64,000 bases of DNA from Henckelia pumila (lineage: Eukaryota; Streptophyta; Magnoliopsida; Lamiales; Gesneriaceae): contig NC_133120.1 in assembly GCF_033568475.1 (NCBI RefSeq), positions 80,762,151-80,826,150 of the forward strand. The letters run 5' to 3'. Positions 35,365 through 47,587 of this stretch are shown here, one piece after another. The notes below the pieces were generated by a model, which did no database searches, was not told where the DNA came from, and worked only from the letters and a program-made list of their open reading frames with translations. The position numbers and the translations under genes were made by a program. Every line of letters begins with the position of its first letter. Within the stretch, counting starts at the first letter, position 1.

Positions 35365-37949
35365 TGTAACACCCGGTATTTTTAAATACGTAAATCCGCA
35401 TGCATAATTAGGAAATTTAATTATTTAAAGTTTAGATTTATGGGTTAAATAATTATGTGAATTATTTGTGCATGATTTAATTTATTTTTAAGCATTTAAC
35501 CCATAATTACTGATTTTTATGATTTTTAGTATTTTAATTATTTTATCGTGTAGACGGGACCGTTGACGGACGAGATGACAACTTTCTAGCCAATTAATTT
35601 CATGAGCCTTTTTAGAGCCCTAAAATATTATTTTGAGTTTTATTGCCTCAAAATTTTTAGTATTTAATTTTATATAATTTTAGGAGTCCATTTTTATCCA
35701 AATTTAGCCATTTTAATGACTTTTAATTATTTTTAAAATTCCCTAAAATTATAATTTCGGGATTTATGTTTTTTTAGATTAGTAGGTATTTTAAAAGTTT
35801 AAAATCTTATTTGTATGTTATATTATCTACCTAATTATTTTTATTCTAAATTATTAACCTATTTTAAAACCTAGACTAAACCTACCCCCAACCCCACGCC
35901 TATCACCATCAGCCGCCTCCCTCCCCTCCATTCATCATCTTCATCGGCTTCCCACAAGAAAAATCCCATAGCCTTGGTTGTTCAAGCTCCAAGTTGGTCG
36001 TTCGTTGTCCCGGAAACGTTCTACGTACGTGCTCAATCGATTTCTACGGTGAAAGGCATGTTTCTTTCTCAAAACTTTCGTACTATATCAGTGAGTATTA
36101 GTGTGGGTGTGTATGCATCAGATTCTTTCAAATAATTTTCAGAAAAACGATTTGATTTTGTGGGTTGAAGCTTATGTATTCGTGGTTCATTCATCTCACG
36201 TTTTTATCACTCTTGGATCGGTATTAGCTGCTGGTCAGGTCCAGTAGGTGGTGTAGAAGAGGTCTAGGCTGGAATGGCTCGAGTGGCTCGAGCCAAACAA
36301 GCCTAGAACCTTGGAAGAGCAGTTCGGCCGAGGAAGGTGCAGTCTAGGGTTTCGGGAAAAAGGGCTTCGGGTTCGGTGGTCCAGGCTGCATGGGGGCTGG
36401 GGCTGGGTCAGGTCAGGTCCGCTCAGACGTGGGCTACGTCTGGGCGGCGGCGCTCCGGCCAGGGGCGGCCGGAGCAGGCCGGCCCCAGCCGAGAAGAGAT
36501 AGGGCGTCGGGTTCTAGGGTTTCAGTGGTGGTCCGGGTCGGGTCAGTAGGGTAGTGGGTCGGGTTAAGTTGGTCCGGGTCCGGGTTCGGTGGGCCGGGCT
36601 CGAGTCTTTTTATTTTTAAAGTATTTTATGAATTAATTGGTTTTTGGGCCAATTAATTAGAAATAAAATTATTTGGACTCCCAAATAATTTTATTTGGGC
36701 TTTTAAAATTTTAATTAAGTTAGTCCATTAATTTTATGGGCTTTTGAGCCCATGAAAGTTATTGGGCCAGTCTTTGGGCTTTTGGGCCCATTGGGCCAGT
36801 TTAAGTTGTTATTGGGCCTAGAATGTTTTATGAGCTTTAAATTATTTTAATTGGGCTTAGAACAATTTTATTGGGCTTAAGTATGTTATTGGGCCAGATT
36901 TAAGTAATTGGGCTTGAGTGTTAGGGCCAGCAGTCCGGTACAATCCATGAGAAATTTGCATGTGTCCTGATTATATATTTAATTATTTTTATGCATTGAA
37001 GTTATTTTAATATTTATATGTTAGTAAGAAATTAAATTAAATATATATGAAGAACACACATTTTATTTAAGTACATGCACTCATGAAATAATTTTATGCA
37101 TAATTAAATGTTTAAGGTTGAGCAATAATAAAATATTTTATGTTGGAAGTTGAAGTAGTGTGACAATTTAAGGGGGATTCGTCCCCATATGTGAACTATT
37201 GAAGGGCAGTTTACTGCCAATTTAAGAGGTGATTCGTCACCGCCACGTACGTTGGTTTCCACGCTGATCAGTATTTAATGTATGATTTAAGGTTACACTA
37301 CGGATACAACCATGCGATGTTAGAAATTTAACTGCTCAACAATATGTATGTATTATGTTATTTAAGTTAATTTAAGTTATGTTTATGCCATGATATTTTT
37401 AAGCATGCTCATTCATGTATATGTTATGTATTAATATTTAATTGTTTTAAATTATTTTAAACCCTTGTTATGTTAGCATGTTGGTCCTCTAGGCTCACTA
37501 CACTGGTATGGTGCAGGTGAGTTCGTAGAGGAGGATGTAGCTCCTACCGGCGGCGAAGACATATGAGCGGACATGTAGTGACCCCGTGACCGTGATAGAT
37601 GTCTGAGTCACATTGCATGTTTTAATTATGTCAGCATGTTACACTTTTTAATTATTTTTCAGTGGTTTGGGGTTTTGAATATTTTATTTGAATATTTTCA
37701 GTGCATGCAAATTTTACATCATTTTTCTTATGCAGTAATTTTAATTAAATGTTTGACTCAGATATTTATTTATTTAAAGAATGTAATTTTTTTAAGTTAT
37801 TTTATTATTTATGTATTTATTTAAATCTTTTTATTCTGTGCATGTATGTATGGGCATATATGTGCATATTTTATTTAGTAAGTATATATATAAAAAAAAA
37901 ATTTCCGCATATTTATTTACTTAATAATTATAGAGTTAGGGTCGTTTCA
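35365..37949 (+). repeat. Chromovirus 3' LTR
   Basis: 2585 bp, partner of 27893-30478. Confidence 0.92.
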
Positions 37950-38008
37950 AAGAGAGCTTACATTAAAAAATTATACCCAGGTTTGGTTGCGAGGTGGGCG
38001 TTCTCTCA

Positions 38009-38251
38009 AACTCCTCTTCTTCTTCGTACTCCTCCACTTTTTGCTCGTATTCATCTTTCTTCTACACTAATAGAGTCGGCATCTTCGCATCGTGCGTATG
38101 CTTAAATTGAGGATTAACAGTTCAACACTGGTTTTCTTGAAGTTGGGGTAGAATCAGAGAATGTTGGTTGGAAGCGGCGCGCGGAATAAGAACGAGTTGA
38201 GGTTTCCTGATTACACAGCACCCGGGTTTAACAAAGGCCCATGCGATGAAG
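38009..38251 (-). pseudogene. RIO1 5'-end duplicate, copy 3
   Basis: Start codon at 38082-38080. The sixth codon after it is a stop (TAG where native RIO1 has CAG). Leader and upstream DNA otherwise match copies 1 and 2. Confidence 0.85.
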
Positions 38252-38440
38252 TTTCCGGTTACGACCCGTTTGAAATCTTGATGTTATATTTGGATTCGAA
38301 TTCTACCGGTTCTTTAAAATAATAATAGTGTGAACCTCAATTTTTGCCAAAGGCAACACAAACCTAAAACCTATTTTCTGTTTGATTCCAATTTCCAAGT
38401 AAGTTTATTCTTGCTACAAATCCCCAATTTCGATGTTTCA
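38252..38440. repeat. Partial array unit 4 with empty LINE site
   Basis: It begins like the other units (CCGGTTACGACCCGTTTGAA), passes the short (AAT)n and the donor-like CCAAGTAAGT. It then runs through AAATCCCCAATTTCGATG into ordinary DNA where the other units switch to the LINE poly(A). It therefore shows the uninterrupted sequence. Confidence 0.75.
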
Positions 38441-38666
38441 TTCTCTATTTTTTTTTTATATTTCATAATGAGTAGCTTGTGATATGCCGTTCAAACAAAA
38501 TAAAGGCTACAATCGATATATCCTTAAAAAAAACATAACTCTCAAAGTAGTTTGACTATCAATGGCTTGGGATTTTTTTTCTTGTTAGGCGATGATAACC
38601 ATTTGCTATCGAGAGAGGAGTGCTTATCTATTATCTATTATCTATCTATTATCTATTAATATTACT
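38441..38666. other. Spacer with (CTAT)n microsatellite
   Basis: AT-rich DNA. Interrupted TATC/CTAT units at about 38624-38658, directly beside the left end of the next element. Confidence 0.6.
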
Positions 38667-39944
38667 TGTAGTGACCCTTACCCGGATCACCTACTAACAG
38701 AACTTAGGCATGCAATTAACTTAATAAAACAGATATCAGAATAATCTTGCGGAAATCATAAATAAATACAATCCCAAGGAAAAGAATCTGTAATTTATCC
38801 AAATATTATACAACCAAATCGAATAGCTGTATCAACCCAAAACAACAGAAATAAAACCTAGACGAAACTCCAGCTGGCCAACCACTGCCTAGCCTCTCTT
38901 GGATCCCCCAGCCTCGTCCAATCGCAAACCTGCCCCATGGAATAGGGTGTCCAGAAACACAGAGTACGAGACGTGAGCATAAAACGCTCAGTACGAGAGT
39001 ATGAGTATACATGCATGCAAAGTGAACTCCCTATAAACTCGAGGTCAAGAATCAGATAACAGAGACAGACCGGGCCCTGGTATGTAGCACGCTGTGCCGT
39101 CGCTTCAGGAGGTGGCTCCCATACCATAATACCAGTGGATATGCCGGACCCAAATCGATGGAAGTCCAACCACTAACAGGATAGGGAAAAACCCTACTAA
39201 CAGACATCTCGAAGGAGATAGCTCAGTATGCAAATGAATGCAGCATAAATCAATGACATATAAACCATGCAGTCACATAATACATGCATACTCAGTCAGG
39301 ATATCTCGAACAGTACTTTCGTACCTCAAATCAGTGCAAGCTCTACCAACTCTAGGTCCACGCCTATAGTCTGCTCTACACTGCCAAATGATACTACTAT
39401 CATTAAATCGCTCTAAAAGCCTTAACTAAGCTATTGCATACTCCTAAATATTTATAGGAAGCAAAAGCTATACCTTTGTCCGTCGTTAGCCCTTTGATGT
39501 CGATGCCTCCAGAACTTGGGCACAACTCTGCTACGACTTCCAACCGCCGGGTCAAGCCTAGGAAGGCTAGAACAACTCGAATAGACTAGAAAGGAGAGGG
39601 AAATACTCGGAATTGGCAATTGGAAATGAAGCCTCGACCCTCTATTTATAGACAAAGATCGGAACTTCCGATCCTCGATCAGAACGTTCGAACCTCGATC
39701 GGAACGTCCGATCCTGCCATCGGAGCTTCCGAAGATTCTTATCTGCCACGTGTCAAAATATCACTTGTTGACTTCGGATAGGGGTGATCGGAGCTTCCGA
39801 TCCTGATCGAAGCTTTCGATCCAACCACACGTCATGCCTGACGTAATATCATCGGAGCTTCCGATCCTGTTCGGAGCTTCCGAACTCTACCCAAGTAATT
39901 ATGATTAATTCCTTAATTACTGATTTTGGTTACGGGCTACTACA
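38667..39944 (-). repeat. 3' LTR of minus-strand chromovirus
   Basis: 1278 bp, TGTAGT...ACTACA. At 39659-39895 it contains at least eight imperfect copies of a palindrome-like word around TCGGAGCTTCCGATC. Confidence 0.88.
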
Positions 39945-40077
39945 TTCTCCCTCACTTAAGATATTTCATCCTCGAAATCAGATCTTAAGTACTGAATGCA
40001 ATACAGAAATCAGGAACATTCTTTATTCAAATCAAACATTTACAGAGTTTGCAACTGAATACAACTTAAGAATGAAA

Positions 40078-43000
40078 TCAAAACAACTCAGGATGGTCTT
40101 CACGCATCCTGTCCTCAAGCTCCCAAGTAGCTTCCTCAGTGCCTCGTCGCTGCCACTGAACTAAAACCAGAGGAATGACTTTGTTCCGCAAAACCTTATC
40201 CTTATAATCCATGATACGAATAGGTTTCTCAACATAAGTCAAATCCTTGTTCACCTGAACCTCAGACCGCTGCAGAATATGAGATTCATCCGCCACATAC
40301 CGTCGCAACAGAGATACGTGGAACACGTCTTGAATACTGGAAAGATGCGGTGACAAAGCTAGTCGATAAGCCAAATCGCCAATGCTTTCCAAGATCTCAA
40401 ATGGACCGATAAACCTGGGAGATAACTTGCCCTTAAGGCCGAATCTGAGAATCTTGCGGAAAGGTGACACTCTCAGAAACACTTTCTCCCCGACATCGAA
40501 CTGCAAAGGCCTACATTTGGTGTTAGCATAGATGGCCTGACGATCCTGTGCAGCCTTGATCCATTTCTTGATCTGATCAACAATGTCTATCGCCTGCTGG
40601 ATAAACTCCGGTCCCTCAGCCTGTCTCTCCCCCACTTCTTTCCAAAAGAGTGGAGTACGACAACGTCGCCCGTACAACGCCTCGAAAGGTGCCATACCAA
40701 TACTAGTATGATAGCTGTTGTTGTACGCGAACTCGATCAACGGAAAATGATCCTGCCAGGCTGAACCAAAATCCATGACGCACGCTCTAAGCATATCCTC
40801 CAAAGTACGGATAGTGCGCTCTGACTGAACATCAGTCTCCGGATGATAGGCAGTACTCAAACTGAGAGTAGTACCCATCGCACGCTGAACACTCCCCCAG
40901 AATCTAGAAGTGAACCTGGGGTCCCGATCGCTGACAATGCTCACAGGCACTCCATGAAGTCGAACGATCTCCTGAATGTACATCTGTGCCATGCGATCCA
41001 CAGAGTACTCTCGGCTATAGGCAATGAAATGCACTGGCTTGGTGAGTCGATCCACCACAACCCAGATAGCATCACAGTTCCTCAGAGATACCGACAAATG
41101 GGTCACAAAGTCCATTGTGATAAAATCCCATTTCCATTCAGGAATAGGCAGACTGTGAAGCAAACCTCCAGGTCGTCGGTGCTCTGCCTTGACCTGTTGA
41201 CACACCAAACATCTCGAAACAAACTGATAAATACTGCGTTTCATTCCCTTCCACCAGAAACGAGTACGTAGATCCTTGTACATCTTGTTGCTCCCAGGAT
41301 GAATACTCAACTTAGTGCGATGCGCCTGAGACAAAATCTCCTCTCGCAATTCTTCATCCTGCGGAATCACAAGCCTACCAGACAAATATAGAAAGCCATC
41401 TGACTGATAATGAAATCCAGACGAGCTACCCTCGTTAGCTAGACGAGCTAAACGCTGGGTCTTCGAATCAGACATCTGAGCATCTCGAATCCGCGAATAC
41501 AAAGCTGGTTCAGATAATATCGCAAACATCTGGATACTCTGCATACCTTTCTTATGCTTGAAGGTATATCCCGAAGTACAACAGTCACTGATCGCACTAG
41601 ATATCGAACATGTCTGAAGTGCGGATAGTCGCACCTTGCGACTCAAAGCATCAGCAGTGAGATTAGCGGCTCCCGGATGGTACTTAATCTCGCAGTCATA
41701 GTCCTTAAGCAAGTCCATCCAACGTCTCTGCCTCATGTTCAACTCCGCCCGAGTGAACAAATACTTGAGACTCTTATGGTCGGTGAAGATCTCAAATTTT
41801 TCGCCATACAGATAATGACGCCAGATCTTCAAAGCGAACACAATGGCTGCCAATTCCAAATCATGGACTGGATAGTTGTCCTCGTGAAGCTTCAGCTGTC
41901 TAGAAGCGTATGCGATCACATGCCCATTCTGAGTCAGAACACAACCTAAACCCTGAAGAGAAGCATCCGTGTAAATCACATACCATCCAGATCCTGACGG
42001 TAATGCCAACACCGGCGCGGAAGTCAACCGCCGTCGAAGCTCACAGAAATTCTCCTCACACTTGGAGGACCACTCGAAATCCACACCCTTGCGGGTAAGC
42101 TGCGTCAAAGGTCGAGCTAGTTGAGAGAAGTTCAGAATGAAGCGACGATAATACCCTGCTAGACCCAAAAAACTACGGATCTCAGCAACTGTCATCGGAC
42201 GCGACCAATTAAGTACCGCTTCAATATTACTTGGATCAACAGAAATCCCCTCCCTGGATATGATATGGCCAAGAAAGACCACTCTATCCATCCAGAACTC
42301 ACACTTGCTCAGCTTGGCATACAACTGCTCATCTCGAAGAGTCTGCAGTACCAACCGCAAGTGAGAAACATGCTCTTCCATATTACGCGAATACACCAAG
42401 ATGTCGTCAATGAAGACCACGACAAACTTGTCCAAATACTCCTGAAGACACGGTTCATCAAATCCATGAATATAGCCGGCGCATTAGTCAAACCAAATGG
42501 CATCACTAGGAACTCGTAATGCCCATAGCGAGTACGGAATGCAGTCTTGGCTACGTCCTGATCACGGACTCTCAACTGATGATACCCAGATCTCAAGTCA
42601 ATCTTGGAGTAAACTGACGTGCCCTGCAGCTGATCAAACAAGTCTTCAATACGAGGCAACGGATACTTGTTCTTCACAGTGACTCGATTTAGCTGCCGAT
42701 AGTCAATGCATAGCCGCATCGAACCATCCTTTTTCTTTACAAAAAGAACAGGAGCTCCCCAAGGAGATACACTAGGACGAATGTACCCCTTGTCCAAAAG
42801 ATCCTGTAGCTGATTCTTCAACTCACGCATCTCTGACGGAGCCAGACGATACGGTGCTCGAGAAATAGGCGAAGTACCCGGCATCAACTCTATGTCAAAC
42901 TCGACTTCCCTAGCAGGAGGAAAACCCAGAATCTCATCAGGAAATACATCTGGAAATTCATCCACAACAAGAATGCTCTCTATCCCAATACTCTCAGCGG

Positions 43001-44501
43001 ACAAATCAACTGCATAGATAAGGTAGCCTTCCCCACCAGACTCTAGAGCTCGACAGGCTCTCAAAGCTGATACCAAAGGCATCGGGGGTCGCGCTCCCTC
43101 TCCATAGAAAAACCAGCTCTCACTCCCTTCCGGATGAAAGCATACTAATCTCTGATAGCAGTCCACTGAAGCTCGATAGGTAGTCAACATATCTATTCCC
43201 AGAATGCAATCAAAGTCGTCCATCGCCAGGACCATGAGATTCGCTAACAGAATGTTCCCTTTGAACTCTAAAGGGCAACCCATCACTAGACGCTTAGCCA
43301 AAGCATATTGGTCCGTCGGAGTAGAAACAGACATCACTACGTCTAGTGCAATGCATGGTAACTTATGCCTCTTAACAAAACATGCAGAAATGAAGGAATG
43401 AGATGCACCAGTGTCAATAAGTACAAGAGCATGTATACCATAAAGCAGAAATGTACCTGCGATGACTTTCTCATTCTCCTCCACTGCCTGATCATGTCTC
43501 AGGGCAAACACCTGGCCAGAAGCTCGTGGCCTCAAATGAGAACTCCCAGCAGGCTGTCCCTGTGTCCTCTGCTGTACGGTGGCCTGAGAACCAGATCCTG
43601 AACCAGAACCAGAACCAGAACCACCTACCCCAGATAGTGGACAATCTCTCCGGATATGACCAGTCTCTCCACAACGGAAACAAGCTCCAGAAGCTCTACG
43701 GCACTTGTCGGATGGATGGTTATTCCCACAGTGATCATACTTGTCCTTCTTACCAAAATGGACAACACCAGCAGAGCCAGAGGAAGAAGAAGTAGATCCA
43801 AACTTCTTGAAAGATTGGGCACGGGGACCCAAAGAACTAGCAGGTCTCGACTGAGAGAAAGACCTGTTCCACCGAATGCTGTCCTCCGCCTGGTGACAAC
43901 GGCTCACCAAACCCTCGTAGGACATGTCGTCGCCAACCGCCACACGGTCATGGATCTCAGGGTTAAGGCCCTGAAGGAACAGATTATACTTCATCTCTGA
44001 GCTATCAGCAATCTCGGGGCAATAGGATAGCAGATCAAAGAACCTCTGCTGATACTCATCGATAGACATGGCTCCCTGTCGCAGACTCAGTAGCTCGCCT
44101 GCCTTCGACTGACGGAGTGCAGGAGGAAAATACCGCTTTTGGAAAGCTGTGCGAAACTCGGCCCAGGTGGCCACTCCTCTCGCCGCAATAAAGGGTGCAG
44201 AAGTAAACCTCCACCACCTACGGGCTCGCCCATCCAGAAGATAGCCAAGGGTCTCCATCTTCTGCTCCTCGGTGCATTGGAAAGTCTGAAAAGTCATCTC
44301 CATGCGGTCTAACCAATTCTCCGCGTCCTCCGGATACTCACCTCCAACTAAGGGCTTAGGACCCATAGCTAAGAATCGACGCACAGTGAAACGCTCGTCG
44401 TCATGATGACGATGACGCCGTTCTCGACGAGGCTCCCGGTCGGCATCACCCCAACGCCCACCAATACTGCCATGAGAACTCCGGTCGTCACGATCTGCCA
44501 T
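40078..44501 (-). pseudogene. Chromovirus gag-pol with a single frameshift
   Basis: Gag (start 44501) has the usual core, a Ser-rich linker and a CCHC knuckle ([14 protein letters not shown]). Protease ([12 protein letters not shown]) and the first half of RT follow in the same frame ([35 protein letters not shown]). Between about 42460 and 42436 the frame shifts. The rest of RT (FIDDILVYS), RNase H, integrase ([25 protein letters not shown]) and a chromodomain-like C-terminus are open in the next frame to the stop at 40078. The change of G to V in the integrase HPQTDGQSE block is also unusual. One small indel therefore separates this from an open polyprotein. Confidence 0.9.
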
Positions 44502-44560
44502 CTACAAAAGTACCTCACGGTTACCTTATGCAGAGTCTAAATCCCAAGAATACTATGCAT

Positions 44561-44572
44561 GCTCTGATACCA
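44561..44572 (-). other. Primer-binding site (iMet tRNA)
   Basis: Reverse complement TGGTATCAGAGC, four bases inside the 5' LTR remnant at 44577-44599. Confidence 0.9.
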
Positions 44573-44599
44573 TAAATGTAGTGACCCTTACCCGGATCA

Positions 44600-45635
44600 T
44601 CAAGAAAACTCGAGAGTAGATCAAAGTTGGAAATGTTTGAGCTGGAAATCAAGTTTCTCAAACTGGCACAGTTCAGTAAATTGATCACATCTCATAGATC
44701 GATAATCCAAATGACTTGAGGCCAAAACGGTTGGAAATATTACTCAAATATCTAGAAGTCATATCTCAGGCCAGATGAGTTAATTCGGATGTTATCAATG
44801 TGAAAAGTTGGTCGCAACATCGATCTGGATGCAAACCAGATCAAAGTTACAACAACCAGCTCAAACAGACCAGCTCTGGTATTTTGGACATAACTTACAG
44901 CTCGCTTATCCAAACGGGATGATTCAGTATGAGTTACGAAGCTAAGGCAATGATCTACAAATCATCTTCAAGAAGTTAAATCTGAATCGGAGTGTAAGAA
45001 GCGGATAAAGCATGATGAAGTTTCGAGATCTGCACAAAAATTCTGCAGAACAGAATTTCTGACATAGCTTAGTATTTCGAGCATATCTCTCACATACGAA
45101 CTTGAAATCGAGCGATTCTTGATTTCGTGAAAAGCCAAGAGAAAGAGATACAACTTTTATTTTTATCATTTTTCCCAGAAATCAGTGAATCAAGAGCTAT
45201 AAGCAAGGGAAAAGATCAGATCGAATCATAAACGAACCAGATCAACTTGGCAGTAACATATCAACTCGAAGATACAAAGCAAGAGATAAGATCAATCCAG
45301 ATAAGTTGGAGCAGATCAGATCAGACGAATTAAACCAGACCAAATCAAAGATCAACCAGACAAGATCAAAATTTGATCAGAACAAATCAGCTGATCTTTA
45401 GAAACAAAAGACCAGTTCAATATCACCAGAAAAGATCAATCAACCAGATCAATCAATTCATCCAAATGAACACTTCATTTGGAATCACCTTTTAAGGGGG
45501 AACAAATTCAAAGAAAGTAAGAGCAGATCAAAGAACGACTAAAAAGGAAAAGATCATCAGTTGATGCGATTGTCAAAAAGAGGGAAAATGACTGATAAAA
45601 TTCTTAGTTTTATCAAACACCAAAAAGGGGGAAAT
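44600..45635 (+). mobile_element. 3' internal part of a Copia-like element, noncoding
   Basis: No ORF. It is rich in CAGATCA/GATCAAA words and ends with the purine tract AAAAAGGGGGAAAT just before an LTR-like start TGTTAGG. Read as the 3' untranslated internal region of an element truncated where it meets the chromovirus LTR remnant. Confidence 0.5.
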
Positions 45636-46444
45636 TGTTAGGAATTCAAGATCTAAGTTTCGGTGTTTGAAAACTTACCTAAGTCATCAATTGAAGAAGC
45701 AGAGGCAGAAGAAGCAAAAGGCAGATCAATTGAAGAAGCAGAAGCAGAAGAACAAGGATCAGATCAATTGAAGATCTCAACAATTAAGGAGCTTTTGTGC
45801 TAAAAGACAAAAGGCATTAAATGAAGATTTGAACGTTGCCAACAAAGAACCAGAAAGTCAAGATCTGAGAGCAATTTAAGGATACTTGTTGGACACCTTA
45901 ACGGATACTTTCTGGAGGCTATAAATACAAGAGACAAGCAAGAAAAGAAGGAGAGAGCTACAGAAAGAGAAGAGAATACACGATCAAAAAGTTAAGAGCT
46001 TCAAAGAGCAATCAGATCAGATTAATCAAACACACACTTAGCATCATATCAGATCAAGTGAGGATCATTTGTGTTGAGTTTATCGAGTTGTAAGATTATA
46101 TCAAATCAGTTGAGTGTTCTGTAAAACACTACCTTTGTAACAAGAAACAGTCAAGGGCTGTGTTCTTGAGTGTCTAGGAGTTCTAAGATAGGCAGAGGTG
46201 TAAGTCCAATCTTGGATCGGGTCTGTGAAAATTTCTTGTGTAGATCAAAGTCTTCTAGAAGATAGTGAATCTTTCCGAGGTGGAAGAAGGAGTGACGTAG
46301 GAGATTGAGCTCCGAACATCCAGAAACAAATCTTTGTGTTATTTCTTATCTGTCAAACACATTCACTCACCTCACGAATTCGACCAAGCCATTTGATCTG
46401 TGTTCGATCTGTTAGTAAATCTCTTCCGCACTGATTGATTAACA
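45636..46444 (+). repeat. Copia-like 3' LTR
   Basis: Begins TGTTAGGAATTC after a purine tract and ends GATTAACA, giving short TGTTA/TAACA terminal inverted repeats. A TATA box TATAAATA lies at 45920-45927. No primer site follows, so it is the 3' LTR. The end is inferred from the inverted ends only. Confidence 0.55.
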
Positions 46445-46526
46445 TAGACACACGAGAAAGACAAGAGTTCATTTACTAACCCATCTGAACTCCATACAGT
46501 TGAGAAAGATATTTTCGATCCTACCA

Positions 46527-46730
46527 GTCTCCTTAATAATTTTTTAAATGAACATCAAAATCGAAATTTAAAATTAAAATTTATCAATTTTGAGATAAAA
46601 AATTCCACAAAAATATTTTTATAAACTTATAATTTATTTATTATAAATGTGGAATTTTGTTTCTCAAAATTGATAAATTTTAATTTTAAATTTTGTTTTT
46701 TATGCCCATAAAAAAAATTATTAAGGAGAC
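46527..46730. mobile_element. Hairpin MITE
   Basis: About 204 bp. The ends GTCTCCTTAATAATTTTTT and its inverse AAAAAATTATTAAGGAGAC are near-perfect, and the inverted match continues inward for about 90 bp per arm (AAATTTATCAATTTTGAGA / TCTCAAAATTGATAAATTT). Almost the whole element can fold on itself. No clear target duplication. Confidence 0.75.
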
Positions 46731-47587
46731 GAAAATAAAAAAGTAAAGTCATTACATGAAGTTTTTTTGATCGGTTATATTTATAAAAATATTGGTTAAC
46801 ATAAATAAAAATATATTTTTATTATTTTTTTATTATTTATTATAAATTTTATTTTTTAATTACAAAGTTGTTATATCAATTGTTGACTTATTTTAATTTG
46901 TTTGGATTTTTGAAGGTCTTTCAATTATATTAACAAACCTAGATGAGTTCATTCGAAAAATATTTTATGTTTGAAAAAAGTGTATATTTAAAACATATTG
47001 TCATCATTAATATTTATTTTGTAAAATTTTGTTTTTTTTAACAAATATTTATTTATATTTACTAAGTATACTTTAAATTTTTACAATTAAACTTTCACAT
47101 TTTAATTACATATAAACGAGACTTTTTATTATGTGTTTAAATTTTAAAAAATAATATTAATATGGTATGTGTTGAATTTTTATAAAATATTTTTATTTAT
47201 AGCATTTAGAAAAAATATAAATTGATGAAGACCGGTTGAAGAAGTCAAAAGTAATGCTAGAATGGGCTTAGCAGATCATTCCATTAGTTTTGACGTTTAA
47301 TTAAACGGATGGACCAATTGCGGAAAAACGACGAAAATCGAGGGACTAAATTGGGTCGATGTAAGAACGGAGGACCAAATCAGGAATGAGGTTTAAAATG
47401 AGGGACCAAATTGGGAATTATCCCACAAAGATTCTTCGCACTCATTTTATAATATATGTTGTAAATATCATATTACATTTAATTTAATATTTACTAAATA
47501 TCATAAAAGTTATTAACTAACTGCATATTTATATTTTTTCATTTTAACTCATTTATTTAACAACGTTTATCGATAATAAAAAGCATT
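46731..47587. other. AT-rich DNA, probable body of a nonautonomous Helitron
   Basis: No gene. GGGACCAAATTGGG words near 47335-47425 are of a kind often seen in plant Helitron-like and other noncoding repeats. The 5' end could not be fixed. Confidence 0.4.

Larger units (their letters stand above)
27893..37949 (+). mobile_element. Ty3/gypsy chromovirus (Tekay/Del-like), apparently intact
   Basis: 10,057 bp, flanked by a perfect 5-bp duplication AAGAG (27888-27892, 37950-37954). LTRs of 2586 and 2585 bp begin TGTAACACCCGG, end GTCGTTTCA, and are nearly identical. The primer site TGGTATCAGAGC (iMet) is two bases inside, and there is a long G-rich polypurine tract before the 3' LTR. Gag and pol are open apart from a 203-bp intron-like gap. 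A C-terminal chromodomain-like block points to a chromovirus of the Tekay/Del group. This looks like the youngest insertion here. Confidence 0.93.
26411..38251. repeat. Tandem array unit 3, split by the 27893-37949 retrotransposon
   Basis: Left part 26411-27892 and right part 37955-38251 together make about 1.78 kb in the same order as units 1 and 2. The extra length is mostly an expanded (AAT)n tract. The LINE part is 26652-27892 plus 37955-38008. Confidence 0.85.
38667..44599 (-). mobile_element. Ty3/gypsy chromovirus, minus strand, 5' LTR lost
   Basis: Complete 3' LTR (38667-39944), purine tract (minus strand AAGTGAGGGAGAATG), gag-pol with one frameshift, iMet primer site (44561-44572), then only the last 23 bp of the 5' LTR (TGTAGTGACCCTTACCCGGATCA on the plus strand). 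The rest of that LTR is gone and unrelated DNA follows. Confidence 0.9.

Noticed and set aside
38590..38660. Possible CRISPR-like or satellite repeat
   Set aside because: Only an interrupted CTAT microsatellite; no spacers or longer unit.
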